NCBI RefSeq assembly: GCF_000972785.3
Contig: NZ_CP011253.3
Location: forward strand, 4,464,001 to 4,528,000
Length of the DNA stretch: 64,000 nucleotides
Source of the DNA: Pandoraea oxalativorans
GTDB taxonomy: Bacteria; Pseudomonadota; Gammaproteobacteria; Burkholderiales; Burkholderiaceae
Direction of reading: 5' to 3'
Part shown: piece after piece, positions 48,220-58,300 of the stretch
Numbering within the stretch: position 1 is the stretch's first letter
Layout: every line of letters begins with the position of its first letter
Notes under the pieces: generated by a model
Seen by the model: only the letters and a program-made list of their open reading frames with translations
Told to the model about the DNA's origin: nothing
Databases searched by the model: none
Program-made: the position numbers and the translations under genes

Positions 48220-48472
48220 AAACACTCCGGGCCCTTTCGGTGGGCATGCCGTGCGCAGCTTGCAGGCGCTGGCGATCAGCCACCTTGTAGTTCTGTCCGA
48301 ATCCTCCGGTGAGCCCGATGACGAACGCAAACGACCTCGCCGCAAGTGACGCTTGAAGCCTAACCCTGCCGCGTGTGACAGCGTGTAAAGGAATGCTACG
48401 GGGTTGTAACCGGGAATGGGCGAATCGGCGAATCGGCGGATCGGCCGATGCGCGAACGCGCCAGCGCGCCGC

Positions 48473-49501
48473 TCAGTGATGACTGAGCGCGTTGGAGAGG
48501 AGCTTGGCCGTGATGTCGACGATGGGGATGACGCGCTCGTACGCCATACGCGTCGGCCCGATGACCCCGAGCGTACCGACGACTTCGCCGTCGACTTCGT
48601 ACGGTGCCGTGACGACGGTCATCTCCTCGATCGGCACGAGGCTCGACTCGCCGCCGATAAAAATCTGCACCCCTTGCGCGCGGCTCGACACGTCGAGCAG
48701 TTGCAGCAGGCCGGTCTTGGACTCGAACACGTCGAATAGCTTGCGCAGACGCTCCATGTTCGACGACAGGTCCTCCACACCCAGCAGGTTGCGCTCGCCC
48801 GAGATCAGCACGCTCTCGCGCGTGGTGTCGGCCATGGCGTCGCTGCCCGCCTGCACGGCGGCCTGCATCAGTGCGCTCATGTCCGAGCGCAGCGCATCGA
48901 GTTCGCCACGCAAGTAAGTGCGCACGTCGTCGAAGCTGTGACCGCCGAAGTTGGCGTTCAGGTAGTTCGCCGCCTCGACCAGTTGCGCCGGGGAGTAGTC
49001 CTTTTCCGTCAGGATGATGCGGTTCTGCACGTCGCCGTCGGGCGTGACGATGATAAGCAGCACGCGCTTGTCGGACAGGCGCAGGAATTCGATATGACGG
49101 AAGGTCTGGCTGCGGCGCGGGGTCAGCACCACACCCGCGAACTGCGACAGATGCGAGAGCACCTGTGCGGCGGAGGCGATCAGTTGTTGCGGGCCGGCCG
49201 GTTGCAGACTGGTCTGCACCTGCGTCGCCAACTGATGCACGGCCTCTTCGAGCGGGCGCACGGCGAGCATCGTGTCGACGAACAGACGGTACGCGCGCGG
49301 CGTCGGCACGCGTCCGGCCGACGTATGCGGGCTGGCCACGAAACCCATCGCCTCGAGATCGGACATCACGTTGCGGATCGTCGCGGGCGACAGGTCGAGA
49401 CCCGAGAACCGCGAGAGCGTGCGCGAGCCGACCGGCTGGCCATCTGCGATGTACCGTTCGATCAGGGTTTTGAGAAGCGTTTGCGCACGTTGATCTAGCA
49501 T
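48473..49501 (-). CDS. hrcA: Heat-inducible transcription repressor HrcA
   Basis: Predicted 342-residue HrcA, which represses heat-shock genes (usually groESL) by binding CIRCE elements. The winged-helix N-terminus is [20 protein letters not shown] then [14 protein letters not shown], followed by the GAF-like and dimerisation regions. No CIRCE sequence (TTAGCACTC-N9-GAGTGCTAA) was found in this window, so its target is elsewhere and the dnaK locus appears under sigma-32 instead. TACAAT ends 7 bases before its ATG. Confidence 0.94.
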   Translation of the reverse strand: MLDQRAQTLLKTLIERYIADGQPVGSRTLSRFSGLDLSPATIRNVMSDLEAMGFVASPHTSAGRVPTPRAYRLFVDTMLAVRPLEEAVHQLATQVQTSLQPAGPQQLIASAAQVLSHLSQFAGVVLTPRRSQTFRHIEFLRLSDKRVLLIIVTPDGDVQNRIILTEKDYSPAQLVEAANYLNANFGGHSFDDVRTYLRGELDALRSDMSALMQAAVQAGSDAMADTTRESVLISGERNLLGVEDLSSNMERLRKLFDVFESKTGLLQLLDVSSRAQGVQIFIGGESSLVPIEEMTVVTAPYEVDGEVVGTLGVIGPTRMAYERVIPIVDITAKLLSNALSHH

Positions 49502-49508
49502 GGCAAAA

Positions 49509-49514
49509 ATTGTA
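49509..49514 (-). promoter_or_regulatory. -10 hexamer 7 nt before hrcA start
   Basis: On the minus strand TACAAT (five of six to consensus) is followed by 7 bases and the ATG at 49501, suggesting a leaderless hrcA mRNA. No convincing -35 at 16-18 bases. Confidence 0.35.
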
Positions 49515-49619
49515 ACGCGAAACGTCGGTACGCGGCGTACGGCAAACCCCGACACGAGAACCGTTGCGGGCTCTGCGTTGGCGATGGTTGCTGTCATCGA
49601 CTTATGGTGTAATGGCGGC

Positions 49620-50528
49620 ATGAAAACTGGGAGCCCCTTCAAGACCGTGGCGCTCGTCGGGAAGTACCATGCCGACGGCGTCGCCGAACCATTGCTCACG
49701 CTCGCGGCATGCATCGCCCAGCGTGGGCATCATGTCGTCTTCGAGCGCGACACCGCGCATAACATCGGCGCAGGTGCCGATCCGTACCGCACCCTCGACA
49801 TCCAGGAAATCGGCACACAGGCCGACGTGGCCGTCGTGGTCGGCGGCGACGGCACGATGCTCGGCGTCGGCCGTCAGCTCGCCGCCTCGAAGGTGCCGCT
49901 CATTGGCGTCAACCACGGCCGCGTCGGGTTCATCACCGACATTCCGCTCGACGAGATGCGTCAGGTCGTGCCGGCCATGCTAGAAGGACACTTCGAAGCC
50001 GAACAACGCACCCTGCTGGCCGCACGCATCGAACGCGACGGCCAGACGCTCTTCGAGACGCTGGCGTTCAACGACGTGGTCGTGAACCGCTCGGGGATCT
50101 CGGGGATGGTGGAGCTGCGCGTCGACGTCGACGGACGCTTCATGTACAAGCAGCGCTCCGACGGCCTGATCGTCGCTACACCCACCGGTTCGACGGCCTA
50201 CGCCTTGTCGGCCAGCGGGCCGATCCTGCATCCGCGCCTCGGCGGTGTAGTGCTCGTGCCGATCGCACCGCACGCACTGTCGAACCGTCCGATCGTGCTG
50301 CCGGATTCGAGCGACATCGTCATCACGATTACCGGCGGTCGCGAAGTCGGCGCCAATTTCGATATGCAGTCGTTTGCCGAACTGCGTCAGGGTGACCAGA
50401 TTCTGGTCGGCCGCTCCCAGCATCAGGTGACGTTTCTGCACCCGGTCGGCTACAACTACTACGCGACGCTGCGCCGCAAGCTGCACTGGAACGAGCATAT
50501 CTCCGACGAAGATACGCCGCAGAACTGA
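49620..50528 (+). CDS. nadK: NAD kinase NadK
   Basis: Predicted 302-residue ATP-dependent NAD kinase, the only route to NADP. The catalytic GGDGTML motif (about 74-80), the [10 protein letters not shown] segment, NDVVV and the [16 protein letters not shown] loop are all present. ATG 49620 gives the usual length; the frame stays open 40 codons upstream into the region divergent with hrcA. TGTAAT ends 6 bases before the ATG. recN follows after 23 bases, in the order hrcA/nadK-recN common in proteobacteria. Confidence 0.94.
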   Translation: MKTGSPFKTVALVGKYHADGVAEPLLTLAACIAQRGHHVVFERDTAHNIGAGADPYRTLDIQEIGTQADVAVVVGGDGTMLGVGRQLAASKVPLIGVNHGRVGFITDIPLDEMRQVVPAMLEGHFEAEQRTLLAARIERDGQTLFETLAFNDVVVNRSGISGMVELRVDVDGRFMYKQRSDGLIVATPTGSTAYALSASGPILHPRLGGVVLVPIAPHALSNRPIVLPDSSDIVITITGGREVGANFDMQSFAELRQGDQILVGRSQHQVTFLHPVGYNYYATLRRKLHWNEHISDEDTPQN

Positions 50529-50551
50529 CTCCACGCCTCACCCGACATCCC

Positions 50552-52216
50552 ATGCTACGCAGTCTCTCGATTCGCGATTTCGTGATCGTCGATCGTCTCG
50601 ATCTGGAATTCTCCGCCGGCTTCACCGTGTTTTCGGGGGAGACCGGCGCGGGCAAATCGATTCTGATCGATGCGCTGGCGCTCGCGATGGGCGAGCGCGG
50701 CGATACCAGCATGGTGCGCAATGGGCAAACGCGCGCCGACATCACCGCTGAATTCGCCGCCGATGCCGAAGCGCGCCCCGATCTCGAAGCCTGGCTGCAA
50801 GCGCAAGCGCTCACGCTCGAAGAACATGGCGGCGTGTTGCTGCGGCGTGTGCTCGACGCCGGCGGTCGCTCACGCGCCTTCATCAACGGCACACCCGCCA
50901 CGCTCACGCAAATGCGCGAACTCGGCGAAATGCTCGTCGACATTCACGGCCAGCACGCGCACCAGCAGTTGCTGCGCCCCGACGCGCAACGCCGCCTGCT
51001 CGACTCGCACGCGGGGGCGACCACCCTTGCCGCCGATACTGCCACCGCTCACAAGGAGTGGCGGCGTCTCGTTAAGCGCTGCGAGGAGGCGCGCGGGCGC
51101 GACCGCGAACTACAACTGGAGCGCGAACGTCTCGAATGGCAGACGTCCGAACTCGACAAGCTGGGACCGCAGGAAGGCGAATGGGACGACGTGAGCGCCG
51201 AGCATCGGCGGCTCTCTCACGCGGCGAGTCTCATCAACGGCGTGCAAGGCGCGCTCGACGCACTCGCCGAAGCCGACGGCGCGATCGTCCCGTCGCTCGG
51301 CCATGTCGTGCATCAGATCCGCGAACTTGCGGAGATCGACGCCGGGCTGGCCGACACGCTCGCCGCGCTGGAACCTGCCGAGATTCAGCTTCGCGAAGCG
51401 GTCCATTCGCTCACGCATTACGCGCAACGCGTCGATCTCGATCCGGAACGACTGGCGGTCGTCGAGCAACGACTCGACGCCCTGCATTCGGCCGCACGCA
51501 AGTTCCGTGTGACGCCCGAGCAATTGCCCGCCGAACTGGCGGCGCGTCGCGCGCAACTGGAAGAGTTGACGGCGTCTGCCGACACGGCCGCCATGCAGGC
51601 CGCAGCCGACGCCGCACAGGCCGAATTTCTCAAGCTGGCGAAGGACTTGTCGAAGGCGCGCGCCAAAGCAGCGGCCTCGCTCTCGCGCGAAGTCACCCGG
51701 GCGATGCAGGACCTCTCGATGCCCGGCGGACGCTTCGAAGTCGCACTCACGGCAACCCCCGAGCCGCAGTCGTTCGGGCTGGAGACGGTCGAATTTCTCG
51801 TCGCCGGACACCCGGGCGTGCCGACGCGTCCGCTTGCCAAAGTCGCATCAGGCGGCGAACTCGCGCGCATCAGCCTCGCGTTACAGGTGATCGCCAGCAG
51901 CGCGAGTCTTACGCCGACGCTGATCTTCGACGAAGTTGATTCCGGGATCGGTGGCGCGGTGGCCGAAGTGGTCGGTCGCCTGCTTCGTGAATTGGGTCAG
52001 GGACGTCAGGTGCTGTGCGTCACCCACCTGCCGCAAGTCGCCGCCCTCGGCCATCAGCATCTGCGAGTGAGCAAACGCAGCGACGGCGACACGACCATGA
52101 GCGAGATCGAGCCACTGGGACGCACCGAACGCGTCGAGGAAATCGCGCGGATGCTGGGCGGTGTGGAGATTACGGCGACGACGCGCAAGCACGCGCGGGA
52201 GATGTTGGCGCTCTGA
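50552..52216 (+). CDS. recN: DNA repair protein RecN
   Basis: Predicted 554-residue SMC-like ATPase for double-strand break repair. It begins MLRSLSIRDFVIVDRLDLEF with Walker A GETGAGKSILIDAL, has two coiled-coil arms (about 150-230 and 300-370), the signature VASGGELARISLALQVI and Walker B LIFDEVDSGIGG, then a D-loop and CVTHLPQVAALGHQH. Length is normal. It probably shares a transcript with nadK and ends at a strong terminator. No clear LexA box was seen just upstream. Confidence 0.95.
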   Translation: MLRSLSIRDFVIVDRLDLEFSAGFTVFSGETGAGKSILIDALALAMGERGDTSMVRNGQTRADITAEFAADAEARPDLEAWLQAQALTLEEHGGVLLRRVLDAGGRSRAFINGTPATLTQMRELGEMLVDIHGQHAHQQLLRPDAQRRLLDSHAGATTLAADTATAHKEWRRLVKRCEEARGRDRELQLERERLEWQTSELDKLGPQEGEWDDVSAEHRRLSHAASLINGVQGALDALAEADGAIVPSLGHVVHQIRELAEIDAGLADTLAALEPAEIQLREAVHSLTHYAQRVDLDPERLAVVEQRLDALHSAARKFRVTPEQLPAELAARRAQLEELTASADTAAMQAAADAAQAEFLKLAKDLSKARAKAAASLSREVTRAMQDLSMPGGRFEVALTATPEPQSFGLETVEFLVAGHPGVPTRPLAKVASGGELARISLALQVIASSASLTPTLIFDEVDSGIGGAVAEVVGRLLRELGQGRQVLCVTHLPQVAALGHQHLRVSKRSDGDTTMSEIEPLGRTERVEEIARMLGGVEITATTRKHAREMLAL

Positions 52217-52247
52217 GCGTCGTCGACAACAAAGACATGCCTCGATA

Positions 52248-52285
52248 AACAACGGGCGGCCTATCATCGGCCGCCCGTTGTTTTT
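52248..52285. terminator. Terminator between recN and glnE
   Basis: Perfect 14-bp stem (left arm AACAACGGGCGGCC) with a 7-base loop and a T-run on the plus strand. It probably serves recN and may also stop the converging glnE. Confidence 0.9.
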
Positions 52286-52324
52286 CAAGCGTTTGTGTTC
52301 AAGCGCCGTCCACGCGCCAGACCG

Positions 52325-55189
52325 TCAAACCGGCCCCGCGTCTGCGAACACCGAATCCCACAGCGCGATTACGGCCTGCCGCTCCCCCTCGACGTCTGCG
52401 ACCGGCACGCGGGCCGCTTCCACACCGTCCAGCCGCAACTTGTGCTGACGCTTGCGATACAACCGATACGCCGCCGCTGCGTCATCTGCGAGCCTGGTAT
52501 CGATCAGCCCCAATTGCGCCGCCTCGCGCAGCAAGGCGATATTGCCCGCATTACGCAGCAGCGCGGGATGCGCGCCCGAGTGCAGCAGCACCAGGTACTG
52601 CACGGTGAATTCGATGTCCACCATGCCACCGCGATCGTGCTTCAGATCGAACAGTTTCGTTGCGTTCGGATGCCCTTCGAGCACCTTGCGACGCATCGCC
52701 ACGATCTCCTGCGCCAGCGCCGACGCCTCACGCGGCGTGGCCAGCACCTGTGCGCGAATGTTCTCGAACGTCGCGCCGATGGTCTCGTCGCCCGCACAGA
52801 AACGCGCACGCGTGAGCGCCTGATGCTCCCAGACCCACGCCGTGTTGGCATTGCCTTCGCGGAACTGGTACTGACGGAAGCTCTCGATGTTCGTGACCAG
52901 CAAGCCCGACAAGCCGTTCGGGCGCAGTCGCAGATCGACATCGAACAGCATGCCAGCCCCCGTATGCGTGGTCAGCCACGTCACGAAACGACGGGCGAGC
53001 GCAGCGTAAGCGTCTGGCGCGCGGTCGTCGTCATCGTCGTAAAGGAAGATGAGATCGAGGTCCGACGCGTAGCCCAGTTCCTTGCCGCCGAGCTTGCCAT
53101 AGGCAATGACCGAGAAGCGCGGCACCTCGCGATGACGCGTCGCCACGTGCGGCCAGACCGTCGAGATCGTCACGTCGACGATGATGTCCGCCAGTTCCGA
53201 GAGACGGTCGCCGATAGCCTCCACCGACAGCGTGCCCTGCAAATCGAGCAGCAGAATGCGGAAGACTTCGGCGTGGTGCGCGCGACGCAGAATGTCCATC
53301 TGCACTTCGACGTTGCCCGCAGCGCCCGCCGCGTTCAGGCTCAGCAGCAGTTGTGTCTTGAACGACGGCCAGTCGAACGGCGCGGCGAGCGCTTCGTCGT
53401 CAAGCAGTTCGTCGAGCAGTTGCGGATGGCTGATCAGATACCCTGCCGCCCAGCGGGACCCGGCGAGCACATTGACCACGCGCTCCAGCGCGCGCGGGTA
53501 CTCCGTGAGCAGCGCGAGATACGAACTGCGACGGCTGATGGTCGAGAGCAGATCGAGCATGCGGCCGAGGACGGCGTCCGGCTCGCCCGTGCCCGCCGCG
53601 CCTTCCACGGCACGCTGCACGAGCTGGTCGAAGCGCCGCCGGCTGATCTCGCCCAGCGCCTTGTAGCGCGAGGACGTCCACACGGCGCGCAACCGGTCGA
53701 GCGCGCCTTCGGCGTCGCCGAAGCCCAGACGCGTGAGCTGATTGCCGAGGTCGCCCGTCTGCGCTTCGTCGGCCAGACATTCGCTCCACAGTTCCGGCGG
53801 ACATTCGCACTCGCCCGTGCCCGACCCCGTGCCCTTCTGTGCGCCACTGTTAGCCTTGTCCGCGAAGATCTCGTCGAACTGACCGGCGACGAATTCGCGG
53901 TGCTCATCGAGCACTGTCATGAAGGTCGCTTCGTCCGGGAAGCCCATGGCGCGCGCCACCGCGAGGCGGTCTTCGCCGGGAGACGGCAGGATATGGGTCT
54001 GCGCGTCGTCCAGATACTGAATGCGGTGTTCGAGCTTGCGCAGGAAGACGTAGGCATTCGACAGTGCTTCCGCCACGTTCTGCGCCAGCCACCCGCGCCG
54101 CGCCGCCACGCCCAGCACCGCGAGCGTCGGCCGTACGCGCAGTTCCGGCTCCTGTCCGCCGCGAATCAACTGAAAGACCTGCGCCGAGAATTCCACTTCA
54201 CGGATGCCGCCGCGTCCGAGCTTGATGTCGTTGATGCGCGCCGGTTTAGCCCGCGCGCGACGCTCCGCCTCATGGCGAATCTGCTCGTGCAACGCGCGAA
54301 TCGCGCCGATCACGCCGTAATCGAGATAGCGACGGAACACGAACGGCTGCACCAGCGACGTCAGCAGCCGCTCGATCCGGCGACCGGGCTCGCTCGCGAC
54401 TTCGGACACGAGGCGTCCCTTGATCCACGCATAACGCTCCCACTCCCGGCCCTGCACATAGAAATACTCTTCGAGCATCGGCAGACTGCACACCAGCGGA
54501 CCCGAATCGCCATTGGGGCGCAGGCGCATGTCCACCCGGAACACGTAGCCGTCCGGTGTGAGTTCCGAGATGAGCCCGATCAGCTTGCGGCCGAGCTTCG
54601 TGAAGAACTCGTGATTGGACAACAGACGCAGGCGAGCGCCGGCGGCCGCATCGGCACCGTCAGGCGCGGTCGTGTCGCCGTCGTCTTCATAAAGGAAGAT
54701 GAGGTCGATGTCGGACGAGACGTTCAGTTCGCGGCCGCCGAGCTTGCCCATGCCCACGACGCCGAGCGTCTGGCGCTCCCCTTCCGCATTACGCGGCACA
54801 CCGTGAATGGCTTCGAGGTCGCGCGACAACACCGCAATGCCCGCCTGCACAGCGAACTCGGCGAGTGCCGACATGGCTTGCGTGACTTCGGACAACTCCG
54901 CACGACCGTCGAGATCGCGTTGCATGACGGCGCACAGCGCTTCGACCCGCAGGATGCGCAAGGCACGTGCCAGCGCCGCCTCGTCCACACCGACAACGCC
55001 GGACGGCTGGTCCGGCGGCGTCAGCAGCGTGCCGGTGATGGCTTCGAAGCGGCGGGCGAGCCAGCGCGCGTCGACGGGGTGCTCGGCGAGCGTCGGCAAC
55101 GCCTTGGCCAGCGCAGGGCGCGACGCCAGCATGCGCGCGGCATATCGCGAGTAGGACTGAATATCGATCGGGATTTCGGATGAACTCAC
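52325..55189 (-). CDS. glnE: Bifunctional glutamine synthetase adenylyltransferase/adenylyl-removing enzyme GlnE
   Basis: Predicted 954-residue regulator of glutamine synthetase. Two nucleotidyltransferase halves are visible: the N-terminal adenylyl-removing domain (GMGKLGGRELN and SDIDLIFLYEDD) and the C-terminal adenylyl-transferring domain (AYGKLGGKELGYASDLDLIF, DDDD). Each is followed by a helical domain with the R-L-R-P-N motif (VDMRLRPNGDSG; VDLRLRPNGLSG). A Gly/Thr/Glu insertion (about residue 450) lies between. The start is uncertain: GTG 55189 has GGAA 10 bases upstream; an in-frame TTG at 55210 would add 7 residues. It diverges from the AsmA-like gene. Confidence 0.93.
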   Translation of the reverse strand: MSSSEIPIDIQSYSRYAARMLASRPALAKALPTLAEHPVDARWLARRFEAITGTLLTPPDQPSGVVGVDEAALARALRILRVEALCAVMQRDLDGRAELSEVTQAMSALAEFAVQAGIAVLSRDLEAIHGVPRNAEGERQTLGVVGMGKLGGRELNVSSDIDLIFLYEDDGDTTAPDGADAAAGARLRLLSNHEFFTKLGRKLIGLISELTPDGYVFRVDMRLRPNGDSGPLVCSLPMLEEYFYVQGREWERYAWIKGRLVSEVASEPGRRIERLLTSLVQPFVFRRYLDYGVIGAIRALHEQIRHEAERRARAKPARINDIKLGRGGIREVEFSAQVFQLIRGGQEPELRVRPTLAVLGVAARRGWLAQNVAEALSNAYVFLRKLEHRIQYLDDAQTHILPSPGEDRLAVARAMGFPDEATFMTVLDEHREFVAGQFDEIFADKANSGAQKGTGSGTGECECPPELWSECLADEAQTGDLGNQLTRLGFGDAEGALDRLRAVWTSSRYKALGEISRRRFDQLVQRAVEGAAGTGEPDAVLGRMLDLLSTISRRSSYLALLTEYPRALERVVNVLAGSRWAAGYLISHPQLLDELLDDEALAAPFDWPSFKTQLLLSLNAAGAAGNVEVQMDILRRAHHAEVFRILLLDLQGTLSVEAIGDRLSELADIIVDVTISTVWPHVATRHREVPRFSVIAYGKLGGKELGYASDLDLIFLYDDDDDRAPDAYAALARRFVTWLTTHTGAGMLFDVDLRLRPNGLSGLLVTNIESFRQYQFREGNANTAWVWEHQALTRARFCAGDETIGATFENIRAQVLATPREASALAQEIVAMRRKVLEGHPNATKLFDLKHDRGGMVDIEFTVQYLVLLHSGAHPALLRNAGNIALLREAAQLGLIDTRLADDAAAAYRLYRKRQHKLRLDGVEAARVPVADVEGERQAVIALWDSVFADAGPV

Positions 55190-55351
55190 TGGCGGGGTTC
55201 CGGTCTGCAATGAGAATGAAGAGACTTTCGCATGCTTACCCGGGCGTGATGAAACGCCGGATCACACGCTACGGCCGGCCATCGGAGGGCCTTGGGCTTG
55301 TGTTACAGTCTTTGCCACAGAAACTACCACATTCCCTCGTAGACGCGCAGC

Positions 55352-58300
55352 ATGACCGACCGTAAGCCGCCCGCCTCGCCCACCGCGACCCGGTCCTGGT
55401 TCTCGTCACTGCCGCGTGGCTTGCGACTGGGTCTGGAATGGCTGCTGGCGCTCGTCGTCATCGTCTATTTCGGTCTTGGCGCAGTCATCCTCGCGACCCG
55501 GTACGTCATCCTTCCCCGTGTGTCCGACTATCGCCCCCAAATCGAGGCGGCCGCCACGCGCGCCATCGGCTTGCCGGTCACGATCGGGCGCATCGACGCG
55601 GACTGGCGCGGCTGGCACCCCTACCTGACGCTGGAAGACGTGCGCATCACGCCCCCGGCGCAAGGCACCCCGCCCAAGGCGTCGACGATTGCCCGCGTGG
55701 TCGCACCGTTGCATTGGAACAGGACCGCCAGCGCTTCGGCAGCTTCGGCAGCTTCGGCGGCTTCAGCCGCATCTGCCAGTGCCGTGCCCGCTTCCGCTGC
55801 TTCCGCTGCTTCCGCCGCTCCCGCCGCTTCCACGGACAGTCCGCCGGTGAGCTACGCCCCGCCCGGCGCGCCGCCGCCCGTGGAACCGAGCCTCACGCTG
55901 CACCGGCTCGAGGCCGTGCTCTCCTGGAGCAGCCTGATCCACTTCGACTTGCGTTTGTCGAATCTCACGCTGCACGAGCCGGATGTCACCATCGAGCGCC
56001 GCGCCGACGGCGCCATCCTCGTCGCCGGGATGCCAGTGACGGGCAGCGGCAAGACGAGCGACACGCAGGGGGCAGACTGGATCATGCGTCAGGCGCGCGT
56101 CGTGGTCCGCAACGGCACCGTGCGCTGGCGCGACGCCACGCGCGACGTGCCCGAGGCGGTCGTCACGCAGGTCAACGCCATGCTGCGCAATCGCGGCTTC
56201 GAACACCGCTTCGGCATGCAGGCGAACCCGCCGCAAGGGATCGTCGCGCCGCTCGATATTCGCGCGCGCTTCACCAATCCGCTGTTTGCCCGCCCCGGCG
56301 AAATCAAACGCTGGCGCGGCCAGATCTACAGCGAAGTCGGCACACTCGACCTGTCCGAGCTGGCGCGTTACGTCGACCTGCCGGGCAAGGACTCGCGTGG
56401 CAATGTGGCGGCACGGGCCTGGGTCGACTTCGACAATGGCGTGATCACCGGCGCGACGCTACGCGCAGCGGGGACCAATACGTCGGCGCAACTGGCGGAC
56501 AACCTCCCGCCGCTGACCTTCGACGCCACGCAAGGCCGTATCGACGTCACCCGTATCGGTGCGCAGCCCGACGCGGGCTGGAACCTGCGCGTACGGGAAC
56601 TCACCTTGCAGGCGGCCGGACGACCGACGCTCGACGTCCCGGACCTGAGCGCCAAATACCTACCTGCCAGCGACGATCAGGGCTTGCAAGTCGCGATCAC
56701 CGGTCAGCGCTTCGACATCGGTGCCGCGATGGCGCTCGTGCCGTCGCTGCCCATCGACGCCCCGACCCGCGACACGCTCGCCAGCTTCCGTCCGCGCGGA
56801 CGACTCGCCCGCTTCGACGTCAGCTATCAGGCGCCCAAGCCCCACGGGCCGGGCAACTGGCGCGATCTGCCAGGCATCAAGCAACTCCCGCCCGAGCGCG
56901 ACCGTTACCGTGTCGTCGCCGATTTCGAGAGCCTGGGCATCGACAGTGCGCCGAGCCAGCATCCGCCTGCGCGGCCGAACTCGCCGAATGCAGGACGTCC
57001 CGGCTTCGCGAACCTGAGCGGTCATATCGACGCGGATCAATCGCGCGGCAGCCTCACGCTCAATTCGAAGAACGCCACGCTGGACTTCCCCGGTCGCTTC
57101 GACCAGCCGCGCCTCGACCTCGATACGCTCACGGCACGCACGTCGTGGCGCGTGTCGCACCCGGCCGCGAAGCGCGACGCCCCGGCGAACGTGCAGGTGC
57201 GTGTCGATGCCGCGCATCTGCAAAACGCCGAATTGACGGGCGACGTGAGCGGTACGTGGCAGAACGGCGGCAAGGGCAACGGCATCGTCGATCTGAAGGG
57301 CAATATCGTGCGCGCGAACGCCAACGCCGTGCCGCGCTACCTGCCCACCGATATCGGCGCGGGCGTGCGCGACTATCTGCAACGTGCGCTGCTGGCCGGG
57401 ACCGTGCAGAACGCGCCGTTCGCAGTGCAGGGCGATCTCGAAGACTTCCCGTACGGTCGCGGCGGCGGCAAGTTCCGTATCGACATCCCGCTCGTGGACG
57501 TGACGTTCAATCCGTCGCCGCTGCGCCCGGGTCATACCGAAGTCTGGCCCGCGTTCGAGAAGGTGCGCGGCAATCTTCGCTTTGACGCCGACAAGTTGCA
57601 CATCGCCATCGATAGCGGCTCGGTGTACGGCGTGACGCTCACGCAGGTACAGGGCGACATCAACGACATCGGGCAGGACGACTCCACGCTCACGCTCAAG
57701 GGCGATGCGCGCGGACCGGCGGCGGACTTCGTCAAATATCTGAATACCAGCCCCGTGGGGCACTGGATCGGCGACTTCACCGACGAGACGCGCGCGAACG
57801 GCAACACGCAGCTCGCCATGCAATTGTCGATGCCGCTCGATCACACCGACCGCTCGAAAGTCACCGGGCGCGCGCGCTTCCTGCGCAACGACGTGACGCT
57901 CATCAACGGACTGCCGACGTTCGGCGCGGTCGATGGCGAACTGGCGTTCACCGAGCGCGGCATCTCGCTCGACAACTTGCGCGGCACGTTCCTGGGCGGC
58001 GACGTGCGCGCGTCGGGCGGCAGTCGCGACGACGGCACCATCGTCCTGAACGTCAACGGTCAGATGAGCGCGCAAGGCCTGCGCGAGAATCGCGAGAACG
58101 CCACGCTGGCGCAACTGGCCAAGCGCATGACGGGCAGCACGCCCTATACGGCGACGGTGACGGTGCGTCAGGGCATGACGGATCTGGCGGTGCAGTCCAC
58201 GCTGGCCGGTCTCGCCGTGAACCTGCCCGCGCCGCTGGGCAAGAGCGCCGAGACGTCGCTGCCCGCGCGCTTCACCATGCGTCCGCAGATGAATCCGGGA

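Noticed and set aside
42157..49619. CIRCE operator for HrcA in the dnaK-hrcA region
   Set aside because: The consensus inverted repeat was not found in the intergenic stretches; the sigma-32-like promoters explain heat control better.
52295..55183. Open frame of 962 codons antisense to glnE
   Set aside because: Shadow of glnE, whose two nucleotidyltransferase motifs are unmistakable on the minus strand.
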